This document shows, piece by piece, positions 1 through 5,865 of a stretch of 6,660 nucleotides of DNA. Numbering within the stretch: position 1 is the stretch's first letter; every line of letters starts with the position of its first letter. Source of the stretch: Chloroflexota bacterium. GTDB taxonomy: Bacteria; Chloroflexota; UBA6077; CF-72. Location: assembly GCA_019242065.1 (NCBI GenBank), contig JAFAWJ010000651.1:1-6660 (forward strand), in the 5' to 3' direction. Position numbers and translations under genes: made by a program. The notes beneath the pieces were generated by a model. It saw nothing but the letters and a program-made list of their open reading frames with translations, was not told where the DNA came from and made no database searches.

Positions 1-353
1 TGCCTGCGACGATCTTCCCGGTCCTGCTTGAAAGAATGGCGGCGCAACAGGTCCGCCGCCTCGCGCTCCTGGGGTACGCGCACAGCGCGGCGGAGGCGCA
101 CTCGGTGGGGCTGGTGGACGAAATTATCGGCGTTGACCCCTTGCGGATCGAGCGAGCTGTCCAGCGCACTGTCCACCGCCTGAGCCGGGTTGACGGCAGC
201 GCGGTGGCCGCCATCAGGCAGCTCTCGACGCACACTGAGCCAGATACTGCAATTGACCGCGGGGCAGCCTTGACCGACACGCTGCTGCGCTCGTCCGCGG
301 TACAAACCAGACTGCGCAGCATGGCTGCCGGTGAGGAAGTCGTGTGGCGGTAG
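1..353 (+). CDS. pksH: PksH-type enoyl-CoA hydratase (ECH1), C-terminal part
   Basis: The reading frame is open from the left edge (first whole codon at base 3) to TAG at 351-353, giving the last 116 residues of a crotonase-fold protein; the start lies outside the window. Visible motifs are PATIFPVLLERM, then AHSVGLVDEII (the crotonase 'xGLVDE' turn), then a helical tail ending AAGEEVVWR. From memory, the tail matches Bacillus PksH along its length, including the PACVLPFLIRRIG-like opening, the RLRRL stretch and an ending of the form xxGxxxW. PksH/ECH1 enzymes dehydrate the HMG-like intermediate on an ACP to a glutaconyl-type thioester during polyketide beta-branching. The dehydration active site sits in the missing N-terminal half and cannot be checked. 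The next gene starts inside this one (10-bp overlap), and that gene is an ECH2, the usual ECH1-ECH2 order. I am confident of the crotonase fold and fairly confident of the ECH1 subtype. Confidence 0.85.
   Translation, partial: PATIFPVLLERMAAQQVRRLALLGYAHSAAEAHSVGLVDEIIGVDPLRIERAVQRTVHRLSRVDGSAVAAIRQLSTHTEPDTAIDRGAALTDTLLRSSAVQTRLRSMAAGEEVVWR
333..339 (+). promoter_or_regulatory. Ribosome binding site deciding the GTG start of ECH2
   Basis: GAGGAAG lies 4 bases upstream of GTG 344 and inside the end of the ECH1 gene. It is the only purine-rich Shine-Dalgarno-like stretch nearby and supports the GTG start, implying translational coupling with the upstream gene. Confidence 0.5.
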
Positions 354-1102
354 AAAGCATCGGGCGGGTCAATCTGGCGCGTTCGGATGACGGTGTCGCT
401 ATCGTCGAGATGGCGGATCACGAAGGCCGCAACGCGCTGTCCCCGTCGTTCGTGGCGGATCTGCTGGCCGTAATCGAGCGCGCGCTTCAGTGGGCCGACT
501 TGAAGGTCGTGGTGCTGACCGGGCTGCCCGAAGTGTTCTGCGCCGGGGCGAGTCGTGAGGCGCTTGAAGAGGTCGCCAGTGGACGCGTCGTGCCGAGCGA
601 CCTCGAGCTTGGGAGAGTGTTGCTCGATGTACGAGTGCCTGTGATCGCCGCCATGGAGGGTCACGCGATTGGGGGCGGCCTGGCACTCGGCCTGTATGCG
701 GACGTGACGCTCGTCGCGCGCGAGAGCCGCTATGGTTGCAGCTTTATGAACCTGGGCTTCACTCCGGGCATGGGCGTCACGCGGTTGCTGCCACTGGTGC
801 TGCCGAGTGCTGTAGCTCACGAAATGATGTACGCGGGGGAGCCGCTCAAAGGCAGCCATTTCGAAGTGGTCGGCGGGTTCAACCACGTGCTTCCGCGTGC
901 GCGGGTGCGTTCCAGAGCCCTCGATGTGGCGGCCCGAATCGCAGAGAAGCCGGCGGTAGCGTTGACGAGCCTGAAACGCGTGCTGGCGGCGCCGAAGCGT
1001 CAGGCATTCGAAGCCAGCCGTGCCGACGAGGCTCTCCTGCACGCCATAACGCTCAGCCAGCCGGACATTGCCCGCCGAATCGAGGACCAGTACGTGGGAT
1101 GA
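344..1102 (+). CDS. pksI: PksI-type enoyl-CoA hydratase/decarboxylase (ECH2)
   Basis: A 252-residue crotonase-fold protein, the usual length for ECH2 enzymes, which decarboxylate the 3-methylglutaconyl-ACP made by ECH1 and leave a beta-methyl (or related) branch. Sequence support: the oxyanion-hole segment FCAGAS at 65-70, the second oxyanion segment GHAIGGGLALG at 106-116, the ECH2-typical run FMNLGFTPGMG at 134-144, and a C-terminal EALLHAITL in which His233 falls where PksI/CurF-ECH2 have their catalytic histidine. The position of FTPGMG and the tail ARRIEDQY are close to PksI. The GTG start at 344 overlaps ECH1 by 10 bp, and its TGA overlaps the next ATG (ATGA), so the genes are coupled. 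By my alignment, the Tyr/Lys pair discussed for CurF ECH2 is not conserved here, but it also appears absent from PksI. An ordinary fatty-acid enoyl-CoA hydratase is the alternative, made unlikely by the FTPGMG region and the neighbours. Confidence 0.9.
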   Translation: MAVESIGRVNLARSDDGVAIVEMADHEGRNALSPSFVADLLAVIERALQWADLKVVVLTGLPEVFCAGASREALEEVASGRVVPSDLELGRVLLDVRVPVIAAMEGHAIGGGLALGLYADVTLVARESRYGCSFMNLGFTPGMGVTRLLPLVLPSAVAHEMMYAGEPLKGSHFEVVGGFNHVLPRARVRSRALDVAARIAEKPAVALTSLKRVLAAPKRQAFEASRADEALLHAITLSQPDIARRIEDQYVG

Positions 1103-1959
1103 CACTGCCCAACGATCTGCGCGGCAAGGCAGTTCTGATCACAGGCGGCACGATGGGTATCGGTCTGGCGACCGCGCTGGCATTCGGTCGCCAACAGGCG
1201 CACACCATCCTCACCTACAAATGGGGCAGCGCCGACGAAAGCGAGGTCCGCGACCACTTCAGGCGCATTGGTGCGCCGGATCCACTGATCGTCAGGGCGG
1301 ACGTCGTCGACGAAGAAGATACGGCTGCCCTGATGCAAGAACTTCGTGGCCGCCACGACGCGATCGAAGTCTTCGTGTCGAATGTCGCATTCGGGCTGCT
1401 CATCAACAGCCTGGACGACTATAAGAAACGCTCGTTCTTCAAGACCGTTGAGTACTCCACATGGCCGCTGGTTGACTACGTTCAACGCATTCGCCAGACG
1501 TTCGGACGCTACCCGCGGTACGTCGTCGGAATTTCGAGCGACGGACCTGAGACGTATCTCAACCATTATGACTTTGTCGCTGCATCCAAAGCAGCGCTCG
1601 AGACGCTCTGCCGTTATATGGCGCAGCGGCTCGCACCCGACGGCGTCTCAGTGAACGTTGTGCGTTCGCGCTTCGCAGATACACAGTCACTCACGGACAC
1701 GTTCGGCCGCGATTTTGTGGAGTTCGCGCACCAGGTTGGAGGACCCGACGTCCCGTTGCCGCTGGAGGATGTGGCGAATGCTATTCTCGCCCTCTGTAGC
1801 GGGCTGCTCGACGGCGTCCGAGGCCAGACCTTGATGGTGGACCGCGGGAGCGGATTCACGGACAACATCATGCGCGTTTTCAATGCCCGTCAAGCACTGG
1901 GGTTGAGCTCGACTGATGCAAGAACAGAATTTGAATTTGGAGGAGATTCGGGCGCATGA
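1099..1959 (+). CDS. FabL-like enoyl-ACP reductase (SDR with Tyr-x6-Lys)
   Basis: A 286-residue short-chain dehydrogenase/reductase. The Rossmann nucleotide motif TGGTMGIG is at 15-22, an SNVAFG segment (in place of NNAG) at 94-99, and the C-terminal RGQTLMVDRG at 241-250. The active site is unusual for an SDR: the Tyr four residues before the Lys is replaced by Val160, while Tyr157 and Lys164 are exactly seven apart. This Y-x6-K spacing defines FabI/FabL enoyl-ACP reductases, and the surrounding NHYDFVAASKAALETLCRYMA closely resembles Bacillus FabL. The expected reaction is NAD(P)H-dependent reduction of a 2,3-enoyl thioester on an ACP. I chose ATG 1099 because it makes an ATGA overlap with ECH2, the Rossmann motif follows at once, and the upstream frame is antifunctional. 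A tail of about 30 residues follows the SDR core. It could be a trans-acting ER for the polyketide or a resistant housekeeping-type enoyl reductase. Fold certain; ENR activity probable. Confidence 0.85.
   Translation: MTLPNDLRGKAVLITGGTMGIGLATALAFGRQQAHTILTYKWGSADESEVRDHFRRIGAPDPLIVRADVVDEEDTAALMQELRGRHDAIEVFVSNVAFGLLINSLDDYKKRSFFKTVEYSTWPLVDYVQRIRQTFGRYPRYVVGISSDGPETYLNHYDFVAASKAALETLCRYMAQRLAPDGVSVNVVRSRFADTQSLTDTFGRDFVEFAHQVGGPDVPLPLEDVANAILALCSGLLDGVRGQTLMVDRGSGFTDNIMRVFNARQALGLSSTDARTEFEFGGDSGA
1939..1945 (+). promoter_or_regulatory. Strong Shine-Dalgarno for the ACP gene
   Basis: GGAGGAG inside the last codons of the reductase gene, 10 bases before the ATG at 1956. It is the best ribosome binding site in the operon, consistent with a carrier protein needed in higher amounts than the enzymes around it. 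Confidence 0.6.
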
Positions 1960-2231
1960 CAACCAGTCGCACGTTGACGCGCGAACAGATCCTGAGTGTG
2001 GTGACGAAGCATCTGCTGGAGACGGTTGACGACCTCGACGAGTCGCAAATCGACCCGTCACTTTCGATGAAGGACCTCGGTGCCAATAGCCTTGACATCG
2101 TCGAGGTCGTATCGCTGTCGATGCGTGAGCTGCGTATCAAAATACCGCGCTCAGAGCTGTCCAAACTCACGAATATCGACGGTCTGGTCGATATGTTTTA
2201 CGCCACCGTCAGCCAGCGAGCGAGTCCGTAG
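1956..2231 (+). CDS. acpK: Free-standing acyl carrier protein, HCS-cassette donor type
   Basis: A 91-residue single-domain carrier protein. The phosphopantetheine site is DLGANSLDIVEVV, with Ser45 the modified residue, followed by the recognition helix and the IPRSELSKLTNIDGLVDMFY ending typical of ACPs. In beta-branching cassettes a dedicated ACP (AcpK in bacillaene, MacpC in mupirocin) carries acetyl or malonyl units, which the HCS enzyme adds to the polyketide. The GANS(L/I)D sequence, the small size and the position beside ECH1/ECH2 fit that donor role better than a fatty-acid AcpP, which normally has GADSLD and lies with fabF/fabG. The start ATG overlaps the reductase stop by 4 bp behind a strong GGAGGAG. 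It needs a phosphopantetheinyl transferase, not seen here. Carrier-protein identity is near certain; the donor role is inferred from context. Confidence 0.9.
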   Translation: MTTSRTLTREQILSVVTKHLLETVDDLDESQIDPSLSMKDLGANSLDIVEVVSLSMRELRIKIPRSELSKLTNIDGLVDMFYATVSQRASP

Positions 2232-2239
2232 CCGCGTTC

Positions 2240-3259
2240 ATGCGCGTCTTCGTCACCGGCGGAAATGGCTTCATCGGCTCGGTGGTTGTCCGCCGTCTGG
2301 TGCAGCGTGGCGATGCTGTTCGATGCCTGCTCCGAGCTCGAAGCAGCACGCGGCGCATTGACGACGTGCCCTTCGAGCGCGTTACCGGTGACGTGCGGGA
2401 GATCACGTCGCTCCGCGAAGGCATATCTGGATGCGATGCAATCGTGCACCTGGCCGGTCTTTCGGCGTGGAGAGACATCAACTCGGCGTCCATGCCCGAT
2501 GTTGTGGTCGGTGGTACGCGGAATGTGCTCCAGGCGGCCCAGGTTGCACACCACCCGCGGGTGGTGTGCATCTCGAGCAGCGTCGCGGTGAACGGTACGT
2601 CCGCGCCGGTGGTGCATATCGAGTCCAGCCCGTGCACACTGGACCTCGCGGGTTACATCTACGCGCGCGCCAAGCGCGATGCCGAGGCAGTATGCCGGCA
2701 AGCTGCCCTGGATGGGCTTGCAGTGTCCATCGTCAATCCTTGCGAGGTGTACGGGCCATATGACACGGGCATGGTCACTGCCGGGAATCTGGTCGACTTC
2801 GCAAATAGCTGGCCGGCCCTGGTATGTGGCGGTGGAACCAGCGTGGCGTACGTTGACGATGTCGCGGATGGAATCCTTGCAGCACTCGAACGCGGCAGAC
2901 CGGGTGAGCGTTATATCCTCGGCGGCGACAACCTGAGCATCCGTCAACTCGCGGCTATGACGCTGGACCTGCTAGGGCAACACAAGCCCATCTTGAAGTT
3001 GCCCAATCCGCTGATTCGGGGACTTGCGGCGGCCGGGCCGCGTCTGCATATCCCGCTGCCCTTCGAACCGGCGGTCATCCCGTATGCCACGCTGTACTGG
3101 TTCATGGACAATCGCAAAGCCCGCGAGGAGCTTGGCGTGCACTTTCGCCCTGCACAGGACGTGTTGCGGCCGACGTTGAAGTGGCTGGCCGAAAGCGGCC
3201 ACATCGCCAGCTCAGTCGACGGGTCTCAGGCGGGCGATCGGGTCGCGTCCCGCAAGTAA
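2240..3259 (+). CDS. NAD(P)-dependent epimerase/dehydratase family protein (extended SDR)
   Basis: A 339-residue extended short-chain dehydrogenase. It has the extended-type Rossmann motif TGGNGFIG at 6-13, DAIVHLAG at 66-73, an active-site serine in ISSSVAV (111-117), the catalytic pair Tyr141/Lys145 in YARAK, NPCEVYGPYD at 166-175, and the substrate-domain marker VAYVDDVADGI at 202-212. Relatives act on nucleotide sugars, 3-hydroxysteroids or dihydroflavonol-like ketones; the sequence alone does not say which. In a polyketide operon a keto reduction or late-stage oxidation of the product is a reasonable guess. It starts 8 bases after the ACP stop with only a weak ribosome site, so it is probably co-transcribed. 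The tail beyond about residue 322 (SSVDGSQAGDRVASRK) is hydrophilic and is encoded where the gene overlaps the convergent psd. A 26-bp perfect palindrome lies under residues 102-111. Confidence 0.8.
   Translation: MRVFVTGGNGFIGSVVVRRLVQRGDAVRCLLRARSSTRRIDDVPFERVTGDVREITSLREGISGCDAIVHLAGLSAWRDINSASMPDVVVGGTRNVLQAAQVAHHPRVVCISSSVAVNGTSAPVVHIESSPCTLDLAGYIYARAKRDAEAVCRQAALDGLAVSIVNPCEVYGPYDTGMVTAGNLVDFANSWPALVCGGGTSVAYVDDVADGILAALERGRPGERYILGGDNLSIRQLAAMTLDLLGQHKPILKLPNPLIRGLAAAGPRLHIPLPFEPAVIPYATLYWFMDNRKAREELGVHFRPAQDVLRPTLKWLAESGHIASSVDGSQAGDRVASRK
2545..2570. repeat. 26-bp perfect palindrome inside the epimerase gene
   Basis: The half-site TGCACACCACCCG is followed immediately by its exact reverse complement, with no spacer. 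It lies in the middle of the epimerase gene and encodes the AHHPRVVC segment. The bases just outside (T/T) do not pair. It may be an accident of His-His-Pro-Arg-Val-Val codons in GC-rich DNA, or a protein-binding or cruciform site. Confidence 0.9.
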
Positions 3260-3838
3260 GCGTGCCCCCTCGCCCACCAATACGCGTGCTCCAGGGCCCA
3301 GGTATACATCAGTTCGCGAGCCGAAGCGGATGAGGCCGATGCGCTGGCCACGCTGGACAGGTTCGCCCACGGATACCCAGCACACAATTCGCCGCGCGAT
3401 GAGACCCGCGATTTGCACCAACTCCATCGCCAGCGGCCCGTCTTCCAGTCTGATGCGGTTTTGTTCGTTCAGGCGGTGGGCGTCCGGCCGCTCAGCATCG
3501 ACGAATTGGCCACGCGTGTACGTCACGCCGACGACGCGGCCGGCGACCGGGCTGCGGATGACATGCACGTTGCGTAGCCCCAGCACAATGCTCAACCGGG
3601 TCTCAAACTCGCCACCGTCCGGTAGCTGCTCGACCGCCGCCACCCTCCCGTCTGCCGGCGCGACGACCAGGTCTGGGTCGGTTGGAATCTCGCGATTCGG
3701 GTCGCGGAAGAAATACAGGACCGCGGCCGATGCAAGCAACCACGGGAACCCCCAGGGCCAGCCAAATCGCCTCGCAAGTGCACCGCCGATCGCCAACAAG
3801 GGGAGAGCCAGAACAACCCCATCGCGGAGGACGGGCAC
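3212..3838 (-). CDS. psd: Phosphatidylserine decarboxylase proenzyme (short form)
   Basis: A 208-residue pyruvoyl enzyme that decarboxylates phosphatidylserine to phosphatidylethanolamine at the inner membrane. An N-terminal hydrophobic anchor (about 8-45) ends in FFRDPNR at 43-49. Then come APADGRV (60-66), NVHVIRSPVAGRV (90-102), RLNEQNR (122-128), QIAGLIARRI (142-151) and the self-cleavage site RFGS at 171-174. Cleavage between Gly173 and Ser174 would give the small alpha chain with its pyruvoyl group. I chose the GTG at 3838: it gives the family's short N-terminus (MPVLRDG...) and lies 2 bases after the pssA stop. The frame stays open to 3976, but that extension is arginine-rich, antisense-like and inside pssA. 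It is the last gene of cdsA-pssA-psd. Its 3' end overlaps the convergent epimerase gene by 48 bp. No key residue is missing. Confidence 0.9.
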   Translation of the reverse strand: MPVLRDGVVLALPLLAIGGALARRFGWPWGFPWLLASAAVLYFFRDPNREIPTDPDLVVAPADGRVAAVEQLPDGGEFETRLSIVLGLRNVHVIRSPVAGRVVGVTYTRGQFVDAERPDAHRLNEQNRIRLEDGPLAMELVQIAGLIARRIVCWVSVGEPVQRGQRIGLIRFGSRTDVYLGPGARVLVGEGARLLAGRDPIARLRPVD

Positions 3839-3840
3839 GT

Positions 3841-4536
3841 TCAGCGGCTTGAATATTTGCGCCAGGCCCACGCCGCCACGCCCGACAGCAGGAATAGACT
3901 CGTCCACACAAAGAACGTGATAGCGGGCGCGACGATTGCACCCACGACGCCGACGAGAAACGCCCACCCTCGCCAATTCCGCAAAATCCGCTTTGGTTCG
4001 ATCACCGCGTTTGTGCTATAGGGAATGGTGCTGACCATCGCCAGCGCATCGATAACAACCAGGAGCGCCACCAACCCTGGGGGCGGCGCCTGCCATACTC
4101 GGTCGGCGAACAGGACGAAGCCCGCCAGGAGCATCGAGGACCATGTAATCGGAAACCCTTCGAACGCGCGTCGCTTCTGTTCATCCGCCTGAAGGTCGTA
4201 ACGAACGAGCCGGAATGCGCCGGTCAGCAGCGGCAGCGTGCTGACCAGGACGCCCCACCAACCCGACATCGAAAAGAAAGCAAGGTACACGAGTTGAGCT
4301 GTCGCCGCGCCGGAGGTCACCAGGTCCGCGTAACTGTCGAGTTGTGCACCGAATCGGCTGCCCGCGTGGAGCAAACGCGCGGCCATCCCGTCGAAGATGT
4401 CCAGCACGCTGCCTGCCAGGATCAGTCCGGCGGCGCCGAGCAGATCGCCCTGGCTCGCGTGCAGAATTGCCAGGAAGCCGAGCAGCAGGTTCAGCGTTGT
4501 CAGCCCGTTCGGGACCGCGTAGCGCAGGACGCTCAC
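3841..4536 (-). CDS. pssA: CDP-diacylglycerol-serine O-phosphatidyltransferase
   Basis: A 231-residue integral membrane protein of the CDP-alcohol phosphatidyltransferase family. The signature D-x2-D-G-x2-A-R-x8-G-x3-D-x3-D is complete: Asp46, Asp49-Gly50, Ala53-Arg54, Gly63, Asp67 and Asp71. About six to eight hydrophobic segments follow, and RLVRYDL lies just before the middle. The opening VPNGLTTLNLLLGFLAI is characteristic of bacterial type-II PssA, which transfers phosphatidyl from CDP-diacylglycerol to serine. The neighbours strongly favour serine as the acceptor: the upstream gene would make the CDP-diacylglycerol and the downstream gene would decarboxylate the product. The start ATG overlaps the cdsA stop by 4 bp. 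A phosphatidylglycerol-phosphate synthase or other CDP-alcohol transferase is the alternative, less likely beside psd. Confidence 0.9.
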   Translation of the reverse strand: MSVLRYAVPNGLTTLNLLLGFLAILHASQGDLLGAAGLILAGSVLDIFDGMAARLLHAGSRFGAQLDSYADLVTSGAATAQLVYLAFFSMSGWWGVLVSTLPLLTGAFRLVRYDLQADEQKRRAFEGFPITWSSMLLAGFVLFADRVWQAPPPGLVALLVVIDALAMVSTIPYSTNAVIEPKRILRNWRGWAFLVGVVGAIVAPAITFFVWTSLFLLSGVAAWAWRKYSSR

Positions 4537-5444
4537 ACGCCGCCAACGACCTGCAGATACAACCAGAACACGGGGGCAGCGAAAATTAATCCGTCATACA
4601 TGTCAAGGATGCCGCCGGCGCCGGGAATCCACGTTGGAAAATCCTTGACACCCGCGCCCCGTTTGATGGCCGACGCCACCAGGTCCCCGAGTTGCGCGGC
4701 AATGCCGACCACGAGTCCGCCGGCGAACACCTGTGGCAGAGCAAGCGATGGCACCGCAAAAGCGAGCGCCAGTGCGCCCCCGAGAGCCGCCAGCAGTCCG
4801 AGGCAGGAGCCGGCCACAGTCTTGTTGGGGCTCAGGCGCGGCCAGATCTTCGGCCCACCCACCAGGAGGCCGCCGAGCATCGCGCAGGAGTCGTTCAGTT
4901 CGACGATTCCCACGAGGAATGCGATGAGTCCAAACCCGCCTTGGGCGCGGCCGACGAGCATCAGACAGGCACCGAAGGCGTTCGGGTAGATAAGTCCTGC
5001 CAGGTCGACCGTTGTCGACGACGCGAATTTGCCGGCCTGACCCTCGAGCCCGGCGGCAAGCATAACTATCGCCCCCACCAGCAGGACATCGAACAGCACG
5101 GCTTGACTTGCCAGCGCCGCGGTGAGAGGTAGCGTCAGACCGGCCGCGATGCTAATCCACATCAGTCGCGGTATGGCGCCGTGAGCGCGGGCCCTGTACA
5201 GCTCCGACGCGCCGATCGCACACATCCCCACCACGGTCACTGTCAACGCGGCGGTACCGATATACGCTGGCACAATCACCACGGCGAGGATGGCAAACTC
5301 CGTGAGGTACGCCATCACCAGACGGTGCGCCACCGCCGGTCCACGCATTAAACCGGCAAGGCCGATCAGCAGCGCAGCTACGACGAACAGTGCGAGCACG
5401 ACCGCCAGGAAACGCGCCGCGATTGCTGCCTGTGCGTCCATCAC
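4533..5444 (-). CDS. cdsA: Phosphatidate cytidylyltransferase (CdsA family), variant signature
   Basis: A 303-residue polytopic membrane protein with about eight or more hydrophobic stretches. The CdsA signature lies at 258-284: SAIKRGAGVKD, then IPGAGGILDMYD. It keeps Ser258, Lys261-Arg262, Lys267-Asp268, the Gly-Gly pair, Asp281 and Asp284. The usual His of P-G-H-G-G is Ala276 and the usual Arg of L-D-R is Met282. A second conserved block, ELNDSCAMLGG followed by PRLSPNKTVAGS (182-213), matches the ADSGAY...PKVSPGKTWQG region. The expected reaction is CTP plus phosphatidic acid to CDP-diacylglycerol, the substrate of the next gene, pssA, with which it overlaps by an ATGA. Housekeeping cdsA usually lies with uppS and dxr, so this is probably a second copy. 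Two adjacent ATG codons start the frame, with only a weak GAGTG before them. Confidence 0.85.
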   Translation of the reverse strand: MMDAQAAIAARFLAVVLALFVVAALLIGLAGLMRGPAVAHRLVMAYLTEFAILAVVIVPAYIGTAALTVTVVGMCAIGASELYRARAHGAIPRLMWISIAAGLTLPLTAALASQAVLFDVLLVGAIVMLAAGLEGQAGKFASSTTVDLAGLIYPNAFGACLMLVGRAQGGFGLIAFLVGIVELNDSCAMLGGLLVGGPKIWPRLSPNKTVAGSCLGLLAALGGALALAFAVPSLALPQVFAGGLVVGIAAQLGDLVASAIKRGAGVKDFPTWIPGAGGILDMYDGLIFAAPVFWLYLQVVGGV

Positions 5445-5689
5445 TCAGTCGAAGCGTACAGTTGCGTGGAACGGTCGCGGGAGTGCCGCTGGCCCCCTGT
5501 TACGGACGGCGTGCCTCGTACGAGCGTACGGCTGCCGGTACCCACCGCTGAGCGACAACTGGGCTCGACGAGCGCAGCCGGCACGTCGCCATACGGGCCG
5601 TTCGTGCACCTGGACGTTCAGAGCGCCTTCAGTGTCGTTGGTACCAGCCCGTCGTTGCCCTGAGGACTACGTCCGTGCGCTGCTCCGTC
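5445..5689. other. Non-coding stretch upstream of cdsA
   Basis: I see no gene with recognisable similarity on either strand. The stretch should contain the promoter of the minus-strand cdsA-pssA-psd operon, but I find no convincing -35/-10 pair. A small dyad, TCGTACGA, with a second CGTACG two bases later (5516-5530), is the only ordered element, about 70 bases upstream of cdsA. Confidence 0.4.
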
Positions 5690-5833
5690 GACGCCGTTGA
5701 CCAGCGTCGGCTGTGGCAGGCCGGCCACTTCCAGTATCGTCGTCGGGACGTCGATCACGTGGTGGAACTGGTGGCGGAGCTCGCCTCTGGCCCGCATCCC
5801 CTTCGGCCAGTGGATGATGGCGTCAGCATCCGC
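5690..5833 (-). pseudogene. Arylsulfatase C-terminal remnant
   Basis: About 48 residues in one minus-strand frame read IIHWPKGMRARGELRHQFHH, then VIDVPTTILEVAGLPQPTLVNGV. This matches the highly conserved block of large type-I arylsulfatases (WPKGI..KGELR.QFHHVIDIVPT-LEAAGI..P..VNGV). The metal- and formylglycine-site N-terminal two thirds are absent, and beyond VNGV the frame loses similarity and stops near 5618. The IDVPTT spelling in place of IDVVPT suggests local mutation. No start codon, signal peptide or intact neighbour belongs to it. It is gene debris lying next to the polymerase remnant on the other strand. The segment is short but the match is distinctive. Confidence 0.7.
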
Positions 5834-5865
5834 TTGGGCCAGAGAGTGTCGACCGGCCACGGCCC

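Noticed and set aside
736..1098. Upstream extension of the enoyl-reductase reading frame to ATG 736 (407 residues)
   Set aside because: The extra 121 residues are low-complexity, Gly/Arg/Ser-rich, and out of frame with the well-conserved ECH2 gene. The Rossmann motif starts right after ATG 1099, which overlaps the ECH2 stop.
1000..1566. 188-residue open frame on the minus strand
   Set aside because: It is antisense to ECH2 and the reductase, both with strong family motifs. The translation has no recognisable domain and is typical of GC-rich shadow frames.
2198..2947. 249-residue open frame on the minus strand
   Set aside because: Antisense to the epimerase gene, rich in His/Arg/Asp without motifs.
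3186..3201. Hairpin TGGCCG-AAAG-CGGCCA near the end of the epimerase gene
   Set aside because: Six-base stem with no T-tract, inside the coding region. Not a convincing terminator.
3839..3976. N-terminal extension of psd to an ATG at 3976
   Set aside because: It would overlap pssA by 136 bp and add an arginine-rich segment absent from the family. The GTG at 3838 gives the normal short Psd N-terminus.
4294..4989. 231-residue plus-strand frame opposite pssA and cdsA
   Set aside because: Shadow frame; the minus-strand proteins carry complete family signatures.
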